This document shows, in pieces, positions 43,491-54,830 of a stretch of 64,000 nucleotides of DNA. The stretch lies in contig BSQZ01000124.1 in the NCBI GenBank assembly GCA_033239005.1, positions 62,001 through 126,000 on the forward strand. The letters are read 5' to 3'. The position numbers and the translations under genes are program-made. The stretch is from Lamellibrachia satsuma (taxonomy: Eukaryota; Annelida; Polychaeta; Sabellida; Siboglinidae). Every line of letters starts with the position of its first letter. Within the stretch, counting starts at the first letter, position 1. Below the pieces are notes generated by a model. The model ran no database searches. It saw only the letters and a list, made by a program, of their open reading frames with translations, and had not been told where the DNA came from.

Positions 43491-44460
43491 TCGTGGCATC
43501 ATTCATTGTCTAGCAAAATCATCTAATTCTAGTTTGAACTTGTGTAGTTCGCTAGAACACCTCCACACCTCACAGCAGAGTTGTGCGAATGCCTCCAGTA
43601 CTTCGTAGCATTGAAATCATCACATCCTACAACGGCCAATCAATTAAGTGGTATACTGGCCTCATACATCAACTTTATGGACATGCTTTGGAGCTCTCCT
43701 TGCTACTTAGGGGTGTCATTAAAACGTTCGCCACTGTTATGACTGATGGAATCATTGCATAGACAGAGCTATTTCACTCTGCATCTCTTCGCGATGCACA
43801 TGTTCAGTATATGATTGTCTACACCTTTTTGGGGGGTTATTGGTCTACATCAAAGCAACCACACCATTCGCCCTCCCCCTTCGTGGATCTAATGTTTTTC
43901 ATCTTTCATGGCAGAGCTTAATTGTTCTTTTTTTGATATGCCACATGCCTCGTCGGCACTGATGGAATAAAAAAAACACATTTCGTATCTGTTCCCAGAT
44001 GATGGCAGTAATTTCATTCTTTATTATCTTCGAGACCTACATGACGTCATTGTTTTGTGTCGCCAAATGCGTCTCTAGAACCACATCGACGTGATTCAAA
44101 AAGTCATCTGCGTTTTGTATTGGGTAGGCCCTGTTACGAGGATAAGACTGGATGGGGTGGAGCAAATGAGATAGACTGGGAAAGACTGGGAGACGAATGG
44201 CAGCACTAGACCAGGTGGCAATTGCCCTGGTTTGTGCTTTAGAAATGTCCTTATCTGAGGAACAAGTACTGGGCACTACCTTGCGGTGTATCATATTATC
44301 TAATTAACACGTGATAAATAAAAATGCGGCCGAAATAAAGAGGGGTGCCTGGGCACATGATGGACGCCCCCTGGATCAACCCATGATCCTACTCGTCTAT
44401 TTCAGTTACTGTACTCCAGCTTTTCGCTTTCAGTCTCATAATAGACATACAACACTAAAT
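43491..44460. other. No recognised gene; possible transposon remnant
   Basis: A minus open frame at 44037-44294 (85 codons; KVVPSTCSSDKDISKAQTRA, then a proline-rich stretch) has no domain I know. The text GAGGGGTGCCTGGGCACATG near 44340 resembles GGGAGGTGCCCGGGTACCTG near 49550, which may be paired ends of a mobile element around copy C. Confidence 0.3.
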
Positions 44461-44841
44461 TAGGACAGAAATACATGCATACTATCGTACAGACTTGGTT
44501 TCAATTACATTATATAAATTCCAATTATACATACCAATTCCAATTTCAAATTACCAATTCAAATGATCAATTCCATATCAGAATAACAATTTACATACTC
44601 AACGCGAAACATAACATATTTAGGGCAGCTTTATTTAATTTCTGCATACGTTCGCACAATGGCGAACAAATATGACATATGCAACATATTATAACAACAA
44701 TTCCACGATAGTAGCCACAAACAATACTCTGTTGAATTCTATATATTTCTATAGAATATCCATAGAACTCCATATATATTTTTAAGGGTTATCACGCTAT
44801 ATCGATTTATTTTCGATAATTGTGTGTGTTATTTGTTCACA
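44461..44841 (+). other. 5' flank of copy C
   Basis: AT-rich sequence with ATAGAATTCTATA-type words, and TAAGGGTTATCACGC before the exon. It mirrors 18509-18600 beside copy B. No first exon seen. Confidence 0.45.
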
Positions 44842-45048
44842 AGAAATGGCACGATGCAGTCGACGTATCTGTGGACGACGCTCCCACCAAACGCCCCTGA
44901 CTGCTTCTACTGCTACCGACGGGGGACCCTGAGCTGTCTGTCACCCGCTGGCTTTGCGATGGTGAATACGACTGCTCGGACAGATCTGACGAGCACAACT
45001 GTAACAATACGGTTATGCGGGGCACCGAGCCGCCCTTACGGGGGAAAG
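44842..45048 (+). pseudogene. Copy C: LDLa exon with one-base frameshift
   Basis: RNGTMQSTYLWTTLPPNAPD and CFYCYRRGTLSCLSPAG are in one frame. CDGEYDCSDRSDEHNC, TVMRGTEPPLRGK and a good donor (GGGAAAG/GTATCT) are in the next. Compared with copy B (CCCAGCTTTGTTTGCGAC), copy C (CCCGCTGGCTTTGCGAT) is one base shorter between the third and fourth cysteines. All six cysteine codons are present. The acceptor is altered (TTGTTCACAAG). The donor phase is still 1. It is probably a recent pseudogene, or a sequence error if the base is miscalled. Confidence 0.75.
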
Positions 45049-45369
45049 GTATCTATGCCGTCATGCGATTGTTGTGTGCTAGTAGCATATAATACCAAAA
45101 ACATTAGTGACGATTGTTGACACTAATAATATGTAATCGTTAATTAAATATATTGTCCAGAGTTGGCATCTTGCCACTGGTCTAGGGAATGACGCCCCTT
45201 TTATGGATCAAGAATCCCTCGGGGGCGTCTTGCCCCATAACAGCAACAGTCTTACCCCATTTATGAAATACGAATATTGAAATGAATTAAACTATTGGTA
45301 AGTGCGTAACTATAAAACAAATGCATTATAATTTAATCCAAACATTCAACAAACCTGCATCACTTAGTC
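45049..45369. other. Copy C intron, no gene
   Basis: It begins with text shared with copy A's downstream intron (ATGCGATTGTTGTGTG..TATAATAC..AAAACATTAGTGACGATT). Nothing else is recognisable. Confidence 0.5.
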
Positions 45370-45600
45370 ACTCTCGGACTCGTTGTTGTGGCAGATAAAA
45401 CAACGTACTCCTGGCGTGCAACCATTGTACATTTGACACTGTGCCCACGCCTTACGTGATCTACTGTTCATAAATTATGACATACGCCTTTGCTCCATCC
45501 TCGTTGCTCGTGCTGTTGCGTCGTCTGTTTGGCTTCTTCGTTGCCTCTTTGGTTCATTTCTGTGTCCCTCGTCGAACCGCCAGTGAGAGTCCCCTTTAAC
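45370..45600 (-). pseudogene. Decayed transposase-like C-terminus, antisense inside copy C
   Basis: The minus strand reads GGSTRDTEMNQRGNEEAKQT then TQQHEQRGWSKGVCHNL and a stop. After a break come SRKAWAQCQMYNGCTPG, VRCFICHNNESESD and a stop. The C..C ... C..C spacing looks like a terminal zinc finger. It mirrors 17701-17880 in copy B. The GACACAGAAATGAACCAAAG part is the single-copy relative of the 29-bp array of copy B. Confidence 0.4.
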
Positions 45601-45689
45601 CAACCTTTTCCCTTTGCTGACTCGTGGTCAACAATTTCAACCTGGGTGTGATGTTTATAGGGAAAATTAAATCGGTGTAGATTTTTACG

Positions 45690-47190
45690 GTGCGGCACAT
45701 TGTTGCTAAATATACTACAGCAATAAAGATTAAGACATGAAATACAACATTGCTACTAAATATACTACAGCTATAAAGACTAAGACATGAAGTATAACAT
45801 TGCTGCTAAATTTACTACAGCAATAAAGACTAAGACGTGAAGTACAACATTGCTGCTAAATTTACTAACGCAATAAAACTAAAACATGAAGTACAACATT
45901 GCTGCTAAATATACTACAGCAATAAAGACTAAGACATGAAGTACAGCATTTTGCTAAATGTACTATAGCAATAAAGACTAAGACATGAAGTACAGCATTT
46001 TGCTAAATATACTACAGCAATAAAGACTAAGACGTGAAGTACAATATTTTGCTAAATATACTATAGCAATAAAGACTAATACATGAAGTACAACATTGCT
46101 GCTAAATATACTACAGCAATAAAGACTAAAACATGAAGTACAGCATTTTACTAAATGTACTATAGCAATAAAGACTAATACATGAAGTACAACATTGCTG
46201 CTAAATATACTACAGCAATAAAGACTAAGACGTGAAGTACAACATTGCTGCTAAATATACAACAGCAATAAAGACTAAGACATGAAGTATAACATTGCTG
46301 CTAAATTTACTACAGCAATAAAGACTAAGACATTAAGTACAACATTGCTGCTAAATATACTACAGCAATAAAGACTAAGACGTGAAGTACAGCATTTTGC
46401 TAAATGTACTATAGCAATAAAGACTAATACATGAAGTACAACATTGCTGCTAAATATACTACAGCAATAAAGACTAAGACGTGAAGTACAACATTGCTGC
46501 TAAATATACAACAGCAATAAAGACTAAGACATGAAGTATAACATTGCTGCTAAATATACTACACTACAGCAATAAAGACTAAGACATGAAGTACAACATT
46601 TTGCTAAATATACTACAGCAATAAAGACTAAAACATGAAGTACAGCATTTTGCTAAATATACTATAGCAATAAAGGATAATACATTAAGTACAACATTTT
46701 GCTAAATATACTACAGTAATAAAGACTAAGACATGAATTACAACATTGCTGTTAAATATACTACAGCAATAAAGACTAAGACTCGAAGTACAACATTTTG
46801 CTAAATATATTACAGCAATGAAGACTAAGACATGCAGTACAACATTTTGCTAAATATACTACAGCAATGAAAACTAATACATGAAGTACAACATTGCTGC
46901 TAAATATACTACAGCAATGAAGACTAATACATGAAGTACAACATTGCTACTAAATATACTACAGCAATAAAGACTAAGACGTGAAGTACAACATCGCTGC
47001 TAAATATACTACAGCAATAAAGACTAAGACATGAAGTACAACATTGCTGCTAAATATACTACAGCAATAAAGACTAAGACATGAAGTACAACATTGCTGC
47101 TAAATATACTACAGCAATAAAGACTAAGACATGAAGTACAACATTGCTGCTAAATATACTACAGCAATAAAGACTAAGACATGAAGTACT
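45690..47190. repeat. 50-bp minisatellite, about 30 copies, replacing the TM exon region of copy C
   Basis: The unit is TGCTGCTAAATATACTACAG then CAATAAAGACTAAGACATGA then AGTACAACAT, with a 49-bp TTTGCTAAA variant. It runs up to the pyrimidine tract of the tail-exon acceptor (AAGTAC/TTTTGTTTTCAG). No TM exon is found between LDLa and tail in copy C. One diverged unit stands at 61185-61235, in the copy D insertion. Each unit contains AATAAA. Confidence 0.95.
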
Positions 47191-47201
47191 TTTGTTTTCA
47201 G

Positions 47202-47391
47202 CTCGATTACATCAACTGAGCAGGAATCTCGACATGTAGATGATCACGGTCGTCCGCCTAGTTACTCAATGACGACGGTTATCGGTAATGCGGAAAGCTA
47301 TCACCGGACATTACCAGATTGTGTGCCGACCGTTCCCCAGGAGGCGCCACCGTCATACGCCTATGTTTGCGAAAGCGAAGGGTGGGTTTGA
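47202..47391 (+). CDS. Copy C: cytoplasmic-tail exon with two PPSY motifs
   Basis: The acceptor TTTTGTTTTCAG is followed by C, then an open frame of 62 residues and a stop: SITSTEQESRHVDDHG, RPPSYSMTTVIGNAES, LPDCVPTVPQEAPPSYAYV and CESEGWV. Both PPSY motifs are intact. The sequence is very close to copy B but lacks B's internal insertion. The exon looks functional by itself. However, the LDLa exon of copy C is frameshifted and the TM exon is absent, so the locus is unlikely to make a full protein. Trans-use of the exon cannot be judged. Confidence 0.65.
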
Positions 47392-47624
47392 ACCCTGCCT
47401 TGGTCAACCAACAATGAATGTCACTCCCAGCAAACGGGCGGATCCAGATCCAGAAAAAGAGTTCCCAGTTTCCCCAAGAGACACTAGGCGGCTGGACTTC
47501 TAACTATCCACCTGTCTACAAGCACGGAGTAAATTGTGAAATGTAATATTTTCCAATGGGGTGAAATTACTGCCGATTTTTATCAGCCATAAGCATTATG
47601 TCTGACGGTGTGACCATCGGTTTA
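47392..47624. other. 3' side of copy C tail exon, no gene
   Basis: No recognisable feature. Confidence 0.4.
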
Positions 47625-47770
47625 AGTGTTATCATGTTTGATTTGCATGAGGCCCGTCTGTCTGATATAGGAGGTACATTCCATGCAATGTATAATGTAA
47701 CGAATTCCCAGTTTGGGGTGCATGTTTTTGCGATAGTCGCTAGATGACGACACTGCTATGTTTACATAAT
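47625..47770 (+). repeat. 150-bp direct repeat, first copy
   Basis: GTTATCATGTTTGATTTGCA ... GCGATAGTCGCTAGATG.CGACA recurs at 48326-48475. The sequence between and after the copies is also loosely related. Confidence 0.8.
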
Positions 47771-48325
47771 AGATCGCGCCTTTGTCGCATAACTTGTTTG
47801 AGACATATTATATTGTATGTGTTTGTATGCTATGCACTAACCACTGTGGCGTGCCACCTTTTAATCTTACGGTTGTTTAATTAACATAATGTCCTACTTC
47901 ATGCTGTACATTTTAGTACAAATTTATTTAATCGAACGACATTGTTGGTTGCGCGATAGGCAAGCCCTGTTTGATATTATGCGCCGTATAGTGCTGATAT
48001 ATGCCTGGTGCAGGGATCAGTGAGCAAGCTGTTTAGAAGATCTTTTTTGTGTGGCGTGCTTATAAATGCTTGTTCTGAAAGATCTATTCCACCCATGACT
48101 GAGGTTGGTGATACGTTGCATTTCATAATGATTGTGTATTTGTGTCTTCAAGACTTTTATGTAGTGCAAGTTACATTCTTAGTGTTGTATTTCATACTAG
48201 TGTGTAGATAAATAACTGTGTTGTATCTTCGTGAGCAATATAATCTCTGCCGGTTCGTCTTGCTTCTATTGTATAGAATTTGTCATGATTCTCAAAACAC
48301 TTTAAGCAACTCTTTTAAAGTGTTA

Positions 48326-48475
48326 TCGTGTTTGATTTGTATGATGCCCGTCTGGCTGAGTGAGGAGTATATTCTATGCAGTGTATAACGTAGCGAACTT
48401 CCTGTTTTGGGTCAGACGTTGTTTTCGCGATAGTCGCTAGATGGCGACAATGCTAGGCAGCTTTTTATTTACAGT
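48326..48475 (+). repeat. 150-bp direct repeat, second copy
   Basis: Second copy of 47625-47770, about 85 percent alike by eye. The GCGATAGTCGCTAGATG core contains a small inverted repeat (GCGA..TCGC). Confidence 0.8.
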
Positions 48476-48651
48476 TTCCCAACTAACTTGTTTGTACCTT
48501 TAACTGTGTTATCTGTGGCCGAGTGTTTCACACCAGATTATATTTTCTAAGCCACAGTCCAGTTGATGCTGCATTTAGATAATGATATTGTATGTTGTTT
48601 TGAGCTTATCATATATGTGTTGTTTACATTCTGGTAATATGTATGCAGGTA

Positions 48652-48788
48652 TATCAGCACCAGCGGACCATGCAGGGCCGTCCTATTTAGTACCGGTTGT
48701 TATTGTTGCGATGGTTGTTGTTTACTACTTGTTGGTGTTTTTCGTTGTTTTTAATGTGATTCGTTATTGTGATAAACACTGGTTTTGA
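48652..48788 (+). CDS. Candidate exon: short single-pass membrane segment
   Basis: An acceptor-like TATGTATGCAG precedes a frame reading ISAPADHAGPSYLVPV, a hydrophobic run (VIVAMVVVYYLLVFFVVFNVI), RYCDKHWF and a stop. The open frame extends upstream to 48582. The luminal-side proline-rich stretch, a 20-residue helix and a short basic tail make a plausible membrane-protein end. It has no similarity to the LDLa family and no recognised domain. It could be an exon of an unrelated gene or chance. Confidence 0.3.
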
Positions 48789-48836
48789 AATTTGTATTAA
48801 CTGTTTTTAACTTCGTGCGTTGTCCTTGACATATAA

Positions 48837-48879
<43 letters not shown>

Positions 48880-49740
48880 TTATTTATTTTCATATACAGC
48901 AATACATTATTATAGTGGCGTATGTTAAGAACTCCTAAGTCAGGAAGGCTTACACATATAAAGAATACAATTAAGAGGATGATGCCGTCTGGCCTACATC
49001 TCGCGGTCCCCGCACATGCGTTCACTCAGCAGTATCACTGTACAGAGCTTGGTGAAACTTTCTACAGACGACGGAAAAACGCTGACCACAGTTATTTTCC
49101 CACTGCGGCCATGTTAACGTTTTGCATGACTGTAAGAACATGAGACCATCAACTGAATATAAAACTTCATGTCATCGACTGCCAATATGTTACCAACAGT
49201 TTCGTGAAAATCACTTAGGCAAACGCTCTTACCCTATAAAAATATAAGATTTCGCAAAATCTTAATATGTTTACGGTGTTTAGAGAATGTCACCACCAAA
49301 GTGCATATGCGCTTTCAAATACGCTTCATTCTGCAACATGTCATAGCCAAAAGATCCGACATTTAAAAGTTCCAGCTTTCCTGGCTGAACACTGCCATCT
49401 CGTGTGCCAATAAAATCATTGACGTCGGCTAATTTACGTAAGACAGTACTAGTGACATCGTCCCAAGTTGATATGATAGACATGTTCTCCTATGAGGAAA
49501 AAGTGCAGATGGGCGTCAGATCGCGAAGCGAAACATCCGACTAAAATACAGGGAGGTGCCCGGGTACCTGATGGATACCATCTGGTTCACAAGATGTTTC
49601 CCGAGTCTCCTGTTTCCCGAGTCCCCTACGCAACATTTGGGGACGTTTTTGGGAACGTTATGAATTTTTTAAAGATGAATGTAATGTGTGAAAAATAAAA
49701 GCATAATAAAAATAATAGATAATTAGTAAATAAAGAATCG
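48789..49740. other. Mostly no gene; (TA)n and one hypothetical minus ORF
   Basis: (TA)n and TTTA repeats lie at 48846-48890. A minus frame at 49280-49483 (STWDDVTSTVLRKLADVNDF, then IGTRDGSVQPGKLELLNVGS) looks protein-like but is not recognised and has no splice support. CCCGAGTCTCC/CCCGAGTCCCC is a short direct repeat at 49600-49625. Confidence 0.3.
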
Positions 49741-50520
49741 CTGTTGATTGTATTAGTACTTGGCATTAAACATGAAAATAAATGTTCCGAGAATGTTCTC
49801 CAAACGTCTGCGGATAACAAAGTTATGTCACCGTGTTTGCAGGAAGTTCCGTAACAGTTCCCCGTCGTTTAGTGAAATCAGTGACTACATACAATTTTTA
49901 GTAAAGCAACACTATAATCTACCAATACTCAATTTGTAGTTTTGCCTAAATAAACAATTAAAGATAATTTGGCGATACACCAATAAGAAAGGTGTCTATT
50001 TCACTATACTTTTGATAGCTAATTAATGTTATTAACGTATATATTCGCTTTTGCTATACTACAAAATGTAGCATAATATATTAAACACATTCTACCAATA
50101 AAATAGTTCACCGGCAATAATTATTATTCTGGATAACATTAATGTTAAACATATTTGACCGGCCGACTCACAACACAAATTTAACAGGCACTGCCAATAT
50201 GGTGTTACAAAAGAATCCTCTTATCCATATACGATAAGATAGAATACCTACAGCGGCGTATCTCGGATCTCTCAAAGGGGAAGGCCAAGCTTAGTCACAC
50301 ATTAGTTTACCGTGCTACCGTGTAGTGGCGCAACGGGCTACATTCGAACAAAAAATCATGCGGGCCGGTGAACTATTTTATCGGTAAAATCAGCGGTGTT
50401 ATCGAAATTATACACTCTACATTATTTCGAATAATTTAACTGTTCGGTGTGACAGTTGTGACAATATAATCAACGTTTAAAGTTAATCATTTCATCGAAT
50501 AAACTGATAACAGTTCACTC
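49741..50520 (+). repeat. 3' flank of copy C, shared with copies A and B
   Basis: It reads, in reverse orientation relative to A and B, through the same landmarks (GCAGGAAGTTCC..AC..TCCCCGTCG, CTACAT.CAA, TCTGGATAACATTAATGTTA). It ends where the CR1 element begins. Confidence 0.65.
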
Positions 50521-50649
50521 TTATTTAACAAGATTTAACAAGATTTGCCATCCAAGCCAAAGGCCCAGATGGCAAGTGGACAAGGAAGCCATTGGCTTAT
50601 CGAGAGTCCAACAATGTTCACCTACTTATAACCCGCCCTCCTGATATAT

Positions 50650-53494
50650 GTGTCAACCTTTGTTTTTAAACATATTCACGCTGCTAGCAGTTACACAATC
50701 TGTAGACAGTTTGTTCCATTCATTTATTGTCCTCTGTGAGAACGAGTGCTTCCTGATGTCCAATCTACATTGATCCTTTACTAATTTTACCTCATGTCCT
50801 CTAGTTCTGCTATCCTTCTTGAGTGAGAAAAACATATTTCTATCAATATTTTCATACCCATTCAATATCTTAAAAACTTCAATCTGATCTCCTCTTAACC
50901 TCCTTGTCTCTAGAGTTGTTAAACCACATTTTCTCAGGCGTTTTTCATAATTAAGGTCTCTAAGTCCTGGAATCATTTTAGTTGCTCTCCTTTGTATGCG
51001 TTCAAGCGTATCTATATCCTTCTTACGATATGGTCTCCATGCTTGTATACAGTATTCTAAATGAGGTCTAACTATTGCTTTATAAAGAGGTATAATTAAC
51101 TTATTTCCTTATATGTTATGTTTCTTCTAATCAATCCAAGAATTTGATTACCCTTTGAAGCTGCAATACCACACTGCTCTGAAACTTTCATATCAGCGCT
51201 TATTGTAACTCCTAAGTCCTTTTCTTTTACAGTAGTACCAAGAACAGTAGCTCCCATTTTATAGTTTACATTCAAGTTCCCATGTCCTGTATGTAGGCAT
51301 TTACATTTCCCAAAATTGAACAGCATCTGCCATTTCTCAGACCATTTCACTAATCTGTCTAGATCGTTTTGTAAATGTTGTTTATCACCATCAGTATTAA
51401 CCTTTCTAAACAGTTTTGTGTCGTCCGCAAATTTCAGTACGTTACTTGTTATACTCTCGTCCAAGTCATTGATATAAATTAAGAATAATATAGGTCCTAA
51501 TACTGATCCTTGAGGTACCCCACTCAAAACCGATTTCCAATTTGAAACTTCGCCATCTACTACAACTCGTTGTCTTCTGTCAGTCAGCCATTGTTCTATC
51601 CAGTCAGTTATGCTATCCCCGATACCATGGGCTTTTAATTTAAGTAGCAATCTTTGATGTGGCACTTTGTCAAAAGCTTTCTGAAAATCTAAGTAGATAA
51701 TATCTACTGGCGATCCCATGTCTATCCACTTAGTGATTTCTTCCAAAAACATAACATATTTGTTAAGCATGACCTCGCTTTAAGGAATCCATGTTGAGAT
51801 GAATTTAATAATTTATGCTTAACGAGGAAGTCCACCATATGGTCTTTAATTAACCTTTCTAATAATTTACAAATCACTGACGTTAAACTCACTGGTCTGT
51901 AATTCTCTGACTTATTTCTCGAACCCTTTTTAAATAATGGTATGATGTTTGCTTCTTTCCATTCAAACGGAACAACTCCCTCTTTTAATGACAAGTTGAA
52001 TACTCTTGCAAGTGGTATACTGATTTGATCTACTGTTTCCATTAGTAATTTTGGAGGAATCCCATCCACTCCCGGTGATTTGTTATCCTTCATTGCCTTT
52101 ATTTTCCTAGCTACCAATTCTGGAGTTACAACTAACGGTCCTAAATAGTCAGATTTAGCCCCCTGGAATTTAGCATCAGCAACTGGTAATGAACTAATAT
52201 CTTCTTTTGTAAACACTGAACTGAAGTAACCATTTAGGTCTTCCGCCATTAAAAACCCCTGTGATATTATATTTCCAGCACTGTCTTCTAGAGGTCCAAC
52301 CTTGTCTTGTACGTTTTGTTTACTCCTGACATATGCATAAAAACTCTTGCTGTCAGTTTTTATGTTACATGCCAGTTTTTGCTCATAGCTTCTTTTAGAT
52401 TGTCTGATTTCAGTTGTAGCTGCATTAAGTGCCTCTTTGTATTTTGCATAGTCTTCTTCCTTTCTGGTACGCCTATAAACCCTCCACATAGTTTGTTTTA
52501 GCATTATTTTTCTAATTGCCTCTTTTGACAAGTGTTTCTTTCTACACCGTTTTCCTTGTTTTCGGAAGGGAACAAATTTATCAATGATACTCTCAATTTC
52601 ATATTTTAGAATATTCCAACATTCAATTGCAGTCTTATCCATCAGCATGTAATTCCAATCTAGCTGTGCTAAGTATTTTCTCATATCTTTGTAGTTACCT
52701 TTGTGGAAGTTTCTCTTATACGTTTTCTTATTTTTACTTTCTGATTTTACATTGATGTCAAAATGTATTTGATTATGGTCACTATTACCCAATGGTTCAA
52801 ATATTTTTACATTGTCCACTAATTCTTGTTGTGATGACAAAACTATATCTAATACATTTTCTCCCTGGTTGGTTCTAGTACGTGCTGAGTAAGAAAGCTA
52901 TCCTGGATTAAACATAGAAATTGTTGATCCTCAATCCCTGTGCTCTCTAGAGAATTCCATTGTATGTGTCCATGGTTAAAATCTCCCATTATGATACATT
53001 CCCCTTTACTAACTTCCTTTATAGCGTTTTTTATTTTTGTGTTGTCCTCTTCGTTTATGTTTGGACTTCGGTAAACTAATCCAATAGTTAATTTTGAATT
53101 TCCTGAAACAATTTTGCACCAAACAGCTTCATCGCAATCTGCTTCCCTTTCTAGTTTTATTTCATAAGCCTGAATAGATTCTTTAACATATAAAATAACT
53201 CCCCCCGCCCCTTCTTCCTATTCGATCTTTCCTAAACATTACGTATCCTGTCAGTCCTAATTCAGCATCTGTTATATCTATGTTAGCCCATGATTCAGTT
53301 ATACCAATTATGTGAGGGTCAATATCTTCTACCATAATGTTTAATTCGTTTTTCTTATTTACTATGCTCCTTGCATTTAAACATACGCATCTATAACCTT
53401 TTTCAGAGATGATTTTCGGATGATTTGATATTGGTTTATCTGTGCTAGTGGCCTCTTGTTCTGCTTGAGACACCGCTAGGTAACCCCCCTGCAC
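50650..53494 (-). pseudogene. CR1 ORF2: AP endonuclease and reverse transcriptase
   Basis: It begins right after the ORF1 stop. Endonuclease: CLNARSIVNKKNELNIMVED, ITESWAN, FRKDRIGRRGGG, then after a one-base shift VILYVKESI, GLVYRSPN, MGDFNHGHIQWN, and after a second shift VLDIVLSS and [89 protein letters not shown] and the catalytic FADDT. The C-terminus ends with RATKMIPGLRDLNYEKRL and RTINEWNKLS. Frame breaks fall near 53195, 52861, 51755 and 51100. The total of about 2.85 kb is the usual ORF2 length for CR1. Confidence 0.9.
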
Positions 53495-53496
53495 TT

Positions 53497-54815
53497 CTAG
53501 TTTAAAGAATGTTTACTTCCAAAAATATTTGTCATTGTACCCAAGTCGCTATCTACTGCTGCTGAAAGTTTGTCCGCGAATACTGCCGCCCCCTTTCCAC
53601 TTAAATGAAGCCCATCCTTCATGTACATATCAGCCCTCCCAACAAAACTTCCCCATAAATCCACAAATCCAACTTCCTCTTCCCTACACAGCCTCTGGAC
53701 TAACATGTTAATTGCCATCCCCCGACAATTTCGATATTTATGACCCCTCCTGCCCATTACAGGTAAAATCCCTGACAGTATTACCTGCTCAACCCGCGTC
53801 TGTTTTAGTGTTCTGACCAACTGCCTATATTTCCTAACTATGGCAGTTGTACCCTCCCTCTCTACGTTATTTGTCCCTACATGTACTAAAACAGATCCAC
53901 CCTTACCCGAGCCTACGATGTTTTTTACCCTCTCAGTTATCGCCTCTATTTTGGCTCCAGGCAAGCAGACCACCACATCATCTCCCTTGTTTAAGACTCT
54001 GTCGGTCTTCCTAACTATCGAATCCCCACAAACACCCTCGCTCTCTTCCTCACCCCCTCTATCACTGCTGCAGAATAACTCTTCCTTTCGATCCCTCCAT
54101 CACATTCTGTCCTGACCCCTTCCCTTCCGTCTCCCCACTCCCTTCTCCTTCCCTCCTGTCTCCCCTACTCCCCTCTCCTTCACTCCGGTTGTTTTCCTCC
54201 CGTCTCCCCCACTCCCTTCTCCTTCCCTCCTGTCTCCGCTACTCCCCTCTCCTTCACTCCGGTTGTCTTCCCTCCCGTCTCCCCCACTCCCTTCTCCTTC
54301 CCTCCTGTCTCCGCTACTCCCCTCTCCTTCACCCCGGTTGTCTTCCCTCCCGTCTCCCCCACTCCCTTCTCCTTCCCTCCTGTCTCCCCTACACCCCTCT
54401 CCTTCACCCCGGTTGTCTTCCCTCCCGTTCCTTTCCTTCCCGTCTCCTTACGTCCTGTCTCCCTATGACCTATCACCTTCCCTCCTCTCAGCTTCCTCCC
54501 AGGCTGAGGTGAGCTCTCCCTAGCATCTCTTGTGTCTTTCCCCACTTTATCGTCTACTGTTCCCTCACCGGAACTACCGGCACAACTCCCCTGTTCCCTT
54601 CCCACCATTGCCACAACGAGCAGCCTCAGCTCTTCCAACTCCACCTCTAGTTCCTTCATCCTTGCGCATCCCCTACACTCAAAACTAAAACTATCTGCCT
54701 GGACCTCAGCCCAGGACTTCTCGCACCCAGACTTGACGAAATCTACCCAGTTACTACAACTGCCACAAATTAAGTGCCTTGTGGCCTTTAACTGCCGTTT
54801 GCACGGCGCCATCAT
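53497..54815 (-). pseudogene. CR1 ORF1: zinc finger, repeat region, SGNH esterase
   Basis: The N-terminus has a cysteine-rich finger (HLICGSCSNWVDFVKSGCEK ... FECRGCARM), then a leucine-zipper-like KELEVELEELRLLV, then a Gly/Lys/Glu-rich region made of 25-residue repeats (GETGGKTTGVKERGV then AETGGKEKGV). The C-terminal half is an SGNH hydrolase: block I GDSIV, then LVHVGTNN, ILSGILPV and the terminal DGLHLSGKGAAVFAD (Asp-His pair). A frameshift near 54190 and a stop near 54105 split the ORF. In CR1 LINEs the ORF1 protein binds RNA/DNA, and the esterase may act on lipids or acetyl groups. Confidence 0.85.
54120..54440. repeat. 75-bp in-frame VNTR within CR1 ORF1
   Basis: About 3.5-4 copies of a 75-bp unit (25 codons), C/T-rich on the plus strand (CTCCCTTCTCCTTCCCTCCT). 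Because the period is divisible by 3 the repeat keeps the ORF1 frame. The plus-strand frames across it are shadows. Confidence 0.9.
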
Positions 54816-54830
54816 ACAATTTAGTTTTAA

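Larger units (their letters stand above)
50524..54830 (-). mobile_element. Nearly full-length CR1-like LINE
   Basis: About 4.3 kb on the minus strand. A short 5' region beyond 54815 (exact end uncertain), ORF1, ORF2 and a 3' untranslated region ending in the 10-bp repeats TTAACAAGAT at 50524. ORF1 with a zinc finger and an SGNH esterase, ORF2 with endonuclease plus RT, and a 3' end of short tandem repeats are the hallmarks of the CR1 clade. About six frame breaks make it inactive but young. It is the reference for the other CR1 fragments in this window. Confidence 0.9.

Noticed and set aside
47625..48475. A pair of LTRs of a small retroelement
   Set aside because: The repeats are only about 150 bp, without TG...CA ends, primer-binding site or polypurine tract between them.
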